Positions 23,134 to 27,014 of a stretch of 27,014 bases of DNA are shown here, piece after piece. The DNA comes from an uncultured Actinomyces sp. (GTDB lineage: Bacteria; Actinomycetota; Actinomycetes; Actinomycetales; Actinomycetaceae). The translations under genes were made by a program, and so were the position numbers. Every line of letters starts with the position of its first letter. Position 1 is the stretch's first letter. The stretch is from contig CABKMZ010000024.1 of assembly GCA_902373545.1 (NCBI GenBank), positions 1 to 27,014 of the forward strand, read 5' to 3'. The notes under the pieces are model-generated. The model did no database searches, was not told where the DNA came from, and was given only the letters and a program-made list of their open reading frames with translations.

Positions 23134-23828
23134 CGTCCCCCCAGCGCCAGGTCGACGACGATGTTGACGGAGTTGAGCAGGGGCTGGCCCTTGGCTCGCG
23201 AGTAGTCCGTGTAGGAGATCGTCACGGGATGCTCGGCGCCGCGTAGGCCCGAGGCCGCCAACTGCGAGACGATCTGCGAGGCGTGTGCCATGCGCGCATG
23301 GGTTAGGTGCACGTGGGAGAGCGCGTCGGCGCGAATGACGCGCAGCCCGTTGTGCGTGTCGGTGAGCGTCATGCCGGTGCGCGCGCGGGCCGCCGCGGCC
23401 CCGAGGCGCAGCATGGCGCGTTTGAGGGAACCGACCTGGGAGGGCACGCCATCGAGGAAACGGGAGCCGAGGACGAACGCCAGGTCCTCCTCGCGCGCGC
23501 GATCAACCATCGCAGCGGCGTCGGCCGGATCGTGCTGGCCGTCCGCGTCGAAGGTGACGACGTAGCGGGCCCCGCGCGCCAGGGCCGCCTCGAAACCGGT
23601 CTGCAGGGCCGCTCCCTGGCCGAGGTTGAGCGGATGGGTCGCCGTGTAGGCCCCGGCGGAGCGAGCGATGGCGGCGGTGTCGTCACTCGAGGCGTCGTCC
23701 ACAACAAGGACGTGGGGGAACGCAGCGCGCACGCCAGTGACGACGCCCCCAATGACGGGGGCCTCGTTATACGCGGGAATCACGACCCACGCGTCCGTAC
23801 GCTGCTCCATTTCTCCAGTGTCGCACAT
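23130..23828 (-). CDS. GT2 glycosyltransferase, polyprenyl-phosphate-sugar synthase type
   Basis: A 232-residue GT-A glycosyltransferase of the dolichyl-phosphate-mannose-synthase/GacI kind, expected to move a sugar from a nucleotide donor to polyprenyl phosphate at the inner membrane face. Seen: WVVIPAYNEAPVIGGVV (14-30), VVDDASSDDT (42-51), NLGQGAALQTGF (68-79), FDADGQHDPAD with the metal-binding DxD (93-103), FVLGSRFLDGVP and DTHNGLRVIRADAL. There is no membrane helix, so the adjacent DUF2304 protein may provide membrane attachment. The sugar is not readable. The start is uncertain: ATG 23828 (used here) or ATG 23810. TATAGG (23849-23844) gives a leader of about nine bases for 23828. First gene of a four-gene operon. 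Confidence 0.9.
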   Translation of the reverse strand: MCDTGEMEQRTDAWVVIPAYNEAPVIGGVVTGVRAAFPHVLVVDDASSDDTAAIARSAGAYTATHPLNLGQGAALQTGFEAALARGARYVVTFDADGQHDPADAAAMVDRAREEDLAFVLGSRFLDGVPSQVGSLKRAMLRLGAAAARARTGMTLTDTHNGLRVIRADALSHVHLTHARMAHASQIVSQLAASGLRGAEHPVTISYTDYSRAKGQPLLNSVNIVVDLALGGR

Positions 23829-23843
23829 TGGAGTGTCCGCGCG

Positions 23844-23851
23844 CCTATAGT
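23844..23851. promoter_or_regulatory. Divergent promoter of the glycosyltransferase and sugar operons
   Basis: CTATAG (23845-23850) is a palindrome giving -10-like TATAGT on the plus strand (23846-23851) and TATAGG on the minus strand (23849-23844). Both operons could start here, so they would compete for, or share, polymerase. -35 elements are weak. Confidence 0.45.
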
Positions 23852-23918
23852 GTTGCTATCTGGCGGCCAACGCCTGATCAGTGGGAATGTGCTGATGGGA
23901 CTACATAAGGGGGATACC

Positions 23919-24593
23919 GTGATCGAGCCCAGCGCCGACGTTGCACCCAGCGCGCAGGTTGCCTCCAGCGCGCGCGTGTGGCATCTGGCTCAGGTGCGCG
24001 AGGATGCGCTCATCGGCGAGGAGACCATCGTTGGGCGCGGCGCATACATCGGCGAGGGCGTCGTCGTGGGGCCTCGCTGCAAGATTCAGAATTACGCGCT
24101 CGTCTACGAGCCCGCCTCTCTGGCCGAGGGGGTCTTCGTCGGCCCCGCCGCCGTCTTCACGAACGATCACTGCCCGCGTGCGATCAACGCCGACGGAACC
24201 CTGAAAAGCGCCTCGGACTGGGAGGCGGTGGGCGTGACCGTTGAGCGCGGAGCCGCCATCGGGGCGCGCGCCGTGTGCGTGGCCCCCGTGCGCATCGGCG
24301 CGTGGGCCTGCGTGGGTGCCGGAGCGGTTGTCACGCGCGACGTTGCCCCCTACGCCCTCGTCGTCGGCGTCCCGGCCCGCCGCGTCGGCTGGGTCGGCGA
24401 GGCCGGGGTTCCCCTCGTGTCGGCCGATGACTCGCCCGCGCCCGGCAGCGAGGCCGTGGCGCGCACGTGGGTTTGCCCGGACTCGGGCCGACGGTACGTC
24501 GAGCGCGAAGGCACCTTGGAGCCTGAAGGAGCCCAGGCCTCGTCCCCGCTCACCACCACGACACCCGATCCGACCCCTGAGGACGACCAGTGA
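23919..24593 (+). CDS. WbpD-like UDP-sugar 3-N-acetyltransferase
   Basis: A 224-residue left-handed beta-helix acetyltransferase. It resembles WbpD/WlbB, which acetylates the 3-amino group of UDP-2-acetamido-3-amino-2,3-dideoxy-glucuronate using acetyl-CoA. Seen: VWHLAQVREDALIGEETIVG, the hexapeptide coils IGEGVVVGPRCKIQNYALV, VFTNDHCPRAINADG (79-93) with the family's Asn and Asp, and VGVPARRVGWVG. The helix ends near residue 160, then a 64-residue tail contains ARTWVCPDSGRRYVEREG. I chose GTG 23919 because AAGGGGG ends five to six bases upstream; ATG 23895 has none. The gene overlaps the aminotransferase gene by four bases (GTGA). Confidence 0.88.
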   Translation: MIEPSADVAPSAQVASSARVWHLAQVREDALIGEETIVGRGAYIGEGVVVGPRCKIQNYALVYEPASLAEGVFVGPAAVFTNDHCPRAINADGTLKSASDWEAVGVTVERGAAIGARAVCVAPVRIGAWACVGAGAVVTRDVAPYALVVGVPARRVGWVGEAGVPLVSADDSPAPGSEAVARTWVCPDSGRRYVEREGTLEPEGAQASSPLTTTTPDPTPEDDQ

Positions 24594-25690
24594 CACGTGC
24601 CTTCATCCCGCCCGCCCGTCCGCTCATCGGCGAGGAGGAGATCGAGGCGGTCGCGGCCGTCATGCGCACCGGCATGATCGCCCAGGGCCCGCAGGTGGCC
24701 GCCTTCGAGGAAGAGTTCGCCGCCGCGCTGGTGCCCGGAACGCGTGCCGTCGCCGTCAACTCCGGCACCTCCGCCCTGCACCTGGGGTTGCTCGCCGCGG
24801 GGATCGGGCCGGGGGATGAGGTCATCGTCCCCTCCTTCACCTTTGCGGCAACCGCGAACTCGGTCGCGATCACGGGCGCGACCCCGGTGTTCGCTGACAT
24901 CGACCCGCGCACCTTCACGCTCTCCCCGGCCGCCGTCGAGGCCGCGGTCACGAGCCGCACGCGCGCCATCATGCCCGTCCATCTCTACGGCCACCCCGCG
25001 CCCATGGACGCCCTTCAGGCGATTGCCGACGCCCACGGGCTCCTCCTCTTCGAGGACGCCGCCCAGGCCCACGGCGCGACCCTGCGCGGGCGAGCGGTTG
25101 GCTCCTTCGGCGCGTTCGCGGCCTTCTCCTTCTACCCGACCAAGAACATGACCAGCGGCGAGGGCGGCATGGTCACCTCCACCGACGACGAACTCATCCG
25201 CGGCGTGCGTCTCGCGCGCAACCAGGGCATGGAGACGCGCTACGCCAACGAAATCGTGGGCCTCAACAATCGCATGACCGACATCCACGCGGCGATCGGG
25301 CGCGTCCAGCTGACGAAGGTTGGCGCGTGGACCGCCCAGCGCCAGGCCAACGCCGCGTTCCTGAACGCCCACCTGCGCGGCGTCACCGTCCCGCACGTCG
25401 CGCCCGGAGCTACGCACGTGTACCACCAGTACACGATCCGCGTGGAAGAGGACCGCGACGGGTTCGCCGCCGCCCTGCGCGAGGAGTACGGCGTCGGCTC
25501 GGGCGTCTACTACCCGATCCCGAACCACGAGCTGGCTTCCCTGGCCCGCTTCGCCCCCTGTGCGGACCTGCCCGCCACGCGCGAGGCCGCCGAGCAGGTC
25601 CTCTCCCTGCCGATCTACCCGTCCCTGACGCCCGCCGAGTTGGAGCGCATCGCCGGGGCCGTCAACGCGCTCGCGGAAGCAGGTGCCTGA
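24590..25690 (+). CDS. DegT/DnrJ-family sugar aminotransferase (WbpE-like)
   Basis: A 366-residue PLP enzyme, expected to transaminate a 3-keto UDP-sugar using glutamate. Seen: AFIPPARPLIGEEEIEAV (N-terminal substrate loop), NSGTSALHLGL (57-67), PSFTFAATANSV (81-92), EDAAQAHGA (155-163) and the PLP lysine K185 in SFYPTKNMTSGEGGMV. RGVRLARNQGMETRY and VGLNNRMTDIHAAIGRVQL follow, with HQYTIRVEEDRDGF near the C-terminus. It is complete and typical of VioA/DesV/WbpE-type enzymes. The flanking acetyltransferase and dehydrogenase fix its likely place as the middle step of a 3-amino sugar pathway. The GTG at 24590 overlaps the upstream stop by four bases. Confidence 0.94.
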   Translation: MTRAFIPPARPLIGEEEIEAVAAVMRTGMIAQGPQVAAFEEEFAAALVPGTRAVAVNSGTSALHLGLLAAGIGPGDEVIVPSFTFAATANSVAITGATPVFADIDPRTFTLSPAAVEAAVTSRTRAIMPVHLYGHPAPMDALQAIADAHGLLLFEDAAQAHGATLRGRAVGSFGAFAAFSFYPTKNMTSGEGGMVTSTDDELIRGVRLARNQGMETRYANEIVGLNNRMTDIHAAIGRVQLTKVGAWTAQRQANAAFLNAHLRGVTVPHVAPGATHVYHQYTIRVEEDRDGFAAALREEYGVGSGVYYPIPNHELASLARFAPCADLPATREAAEQVLSLPIYPSLTPAELERIAGAVNALAEAGA

Positions 25691-25691
25691 C

Positions 25692-26675
25692 ATGACGATT
25701 CGCCTGGGAATCCTCGGCATCGGCTCGATGGGCCGCCACCACGTGCGCAACGCCCGCGCCACCGCCGGCGTGGACCTCGTCGCCCTCGCTGACCCGGGCG
25801 GCGACCGCTTCGGCGTCGCCGGGAACCTGCCCGTCCTGGGCGGCGTCGCGGAGTTGATCGAGGCAGGCATCGACGCCGCTATCATCGCCGCGCCCACCGC
25901 CCACCACGAGGCCGCGGCCCTGGCCCTGGCCGAGGCCGGGGTACACACCCTCGTCGAAAAGCCCCTCGCCACGAGCGTGGAGGCGGGCCGCCGCATCCGT
26001 GACGCCTTCGCGGACGCGGGCCTCGTCGGTGCCGTCGGCTACGTCGAGCGCTGCAACCCCGCCCTCATCGACATGCGTCGGCGTATTGCGCAGGGCCAGC
26101 TCGGCGAGATCGAGCAGATTGCGACCCGCCGTCAGTCGCCCTTCCCCGCGCGCATCAGCGACGTCGGCGTCGTCAAAGACCTGGCCACGCACGACGTGGA
26201 CCTGGCCGCGTGGGTGGCCGGCGCCCCCTACGAGAGCATCTACGCGCGCACCTCGGCACGCTCGGGGCGCCCCCACGAGGACATGATGGTCGCCTCGGGC
26301 GTACTTGCAGGCGGCATCCTCGTCAACCACCTCGTCAACTGGCTGACCCCCTACAAGGACCGCACGACCATCGTGACGGGGGAGCGGGGCGCGCTCGTCG
26401 CCGACACCGCGATGGGGGACCTGACCTTCTACGAGAACGGCCACGCGCCCCTGCAATGGGATGCCATCGCCGCCTTCCGCGGGGTGAGCGAGGGCCAGGT
26501 CGTGCGCTACGCGCTCACCAAGCGAGAGCCCCTCGCCCTCGAACACGAGCGCTTCCGCGACGCGATCCTCGGCGTGGGCGCCGAGCACGTCACCATGGAC
26601 GAGGCCCTGGACAACTTGCGCGTCGTCGAGGCCATCCTCACCTCGGCCGCGTCCGGTCACTCCGTCGACCTGTAG
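25692..26675 (+). CDS. Gfo/Idh/MocA oxidoreductase (WbpB-like)
   Basis: A 327-residue NAD-dependent dehydrogenase, expected to oxidise C3 of a UDP-N-acetyl-sugar to the keto sugar used by the aminotransferase. Seen: the Rossmann motif GILGIGSMGRHHVRN (6-20), APTAHHEAAALA, EKPLAT (89-94) with the family's Lys, GYVERCNPAL, and DLATHDVDLAAW with the catalytic His (H167). The length and the absence of a signal peptide fit WbpB/WlbA/GnnA-like enzymes. ATG 25692 is one base after the aminotransferase stop; GTG 25683 in the same frame would overlap it by eight bases. It is the third gene of the operon. A UDP-GlcNAc 6-dehydrogenase (WbpA) is not in the window. Confidence 0.92.
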   Translation: MTIRLGILGIGSMGRHHVRNARATAGVDLVALADPGGDRFGVAGNLPVLGGVAELIEAGIDAAIIAAPTAHHEAAALALAEAGVHTLVEKPLATSVEAGRRIRDAFADAGLVGAVGYVERCNPALIDMRRRIAQGQLGEIEQIATRRQSPFPARISDVGVVKDLATHDVDLAAWVAGAPYESIYARTSARSGRPHEDMMVASGVLAGGILVNHLVNWLTPYKDRTTIVTGERGALVADTAMGDLTFYENGHAPLQWDAIAAFRGVSEGQVVRYALTKREPLALEHERFRDAILGVGAEHVTMDEALDNLRVVEAILTSAASGHSVDL

Positions 26676-26692
26676 GCCAGCGTCCGCTGGCC
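26675..26692 (+). terminator. Short hairpin after the dehydrogenase gene
   Basis: GGCCAGCG (26675-26682) and CGCTGGCC (26685-26692) are perfect complements; sterically a seven-pair stem with a four-base loop is likely. It overlaps the stop codon and no T-tract follows, so termination is doubtful. Confidence 0.4.
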
Positions 26693-27014
26693 GAACCCTG
26701 GCCCGCACCCGGCCGTGCGGAGCGCTTCTCGCGACGTCGCCGGGCCCCCGCTCGTTCCGCGTCTTTCCCGGCTCTTCGCATGTAAGGGTGTAGGAGGTGT
26801 CGGAGTGGGTCGGAGTGGGCTGGAGTGCAGGTCGTGGCGTGGGCGGTGTGCCCATCCTGCCGCCAGTAGGGTCCAGGTGCGCATGGAGGGGTGTGGCGGT
26901 GAGTGGTTCGGTGTGCCAGTTCCGCGTTTGTTCTTGTTTGTTGGGGCACTGCACCCGATCCGTAGGCAATGCACCTCTTCTGTTCGGGTGCACCGCCACG
27001 TAACGGGTGCACCG
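26693..27014. other. Right-edge stretch without a supported gene
   Basis: No frame here has a convincing start, length and codon pattern. It holds a short run of G-rich 10-base units (GTCGGAGTGG twice, then a variant, about 26798-26825) and two copies of CGGGTGCACCG (26985-26995 and 27004-27014). An inverted TGCACCCG lies near 26950. It may be the control region of a gene beyond the window. Confidence 0.4.

Noticed and set aside
23307..23918. N-terminal extension of the acetyltransferase upstream to 23307
   Set aside because: It runs antisense through the GT2 gene and lacks conserved sequence; the GTG at 23919 has a good ribosome site.

Overview
The window is high-GC DNA (codons mostly end in G or C) with intact single-copy housekeeping genes. 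The proteins look actinobacterial: a 7Fe ferredoxin next to dapC, a class III adenylyl cyclase with an Rv1264-like regulatory domain, a Maf protein, and LytR-CpsA-Psr (LCP) wall ligases with long Pro/Ser/Thr tails. The best guess is an Actinomyces/Schaalia-type chromosome (Actinomycetaceae); genus is inference. I see no rRNA, tRNA, CRISPR array, phage gene or transposase.

Left part (1-7.5 kb): a minus-strand membrane protein with a repeated threonine-motif tail runs off the left edge. Then come a GNAT acetyltransferase, a MerR-family regulator with a clear MerR-type promoter, a gene-poor stretch and a glutamine synthetase-like gene. Opposite these is a minus-strand operon: hexose-phosphate mutarotase, PlsC-like acyltransferase and a signal-anchored membrane protein. 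Middle part (7.7-18.5 kb): typA, a stand-alone SH3-like protein, ferredoxin, dapC, dapD and maf, then adenylyl cyclase, an OmpR-type response regulator with its sensor kinase, and purK-purE.

Right part (18.5-26.7 kb): a cell-surface glycopolymer region. galE converges on a four-gene overlapping minus-strand operon: GT2 lipid-phosphate-sugar synthase, DUF2304 partner, and two LCP ligases. From the same divergent promoter region a plus-strand operon encodes a WbpD-like acetyltransferase, a WbpE-like aminotransferase and a WbpB-like dehydrogenase, expected to make a UDP-2,3-diacetamido sugar. The simplest reading is that one operon makes an unusual activated sugar while the other makes a lipid-linked sugar and joins the finished polymer to peptidoglycan.

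Two patterns run across the window. Six genes without a convincing Shine-Dalgarno site have TANNNT exactly six bases before the start codon, as expected for leaderless transcripts. Three convergent gene pairs are separated by long hairpins built on a near-identical CGAGGCCGGG stem.
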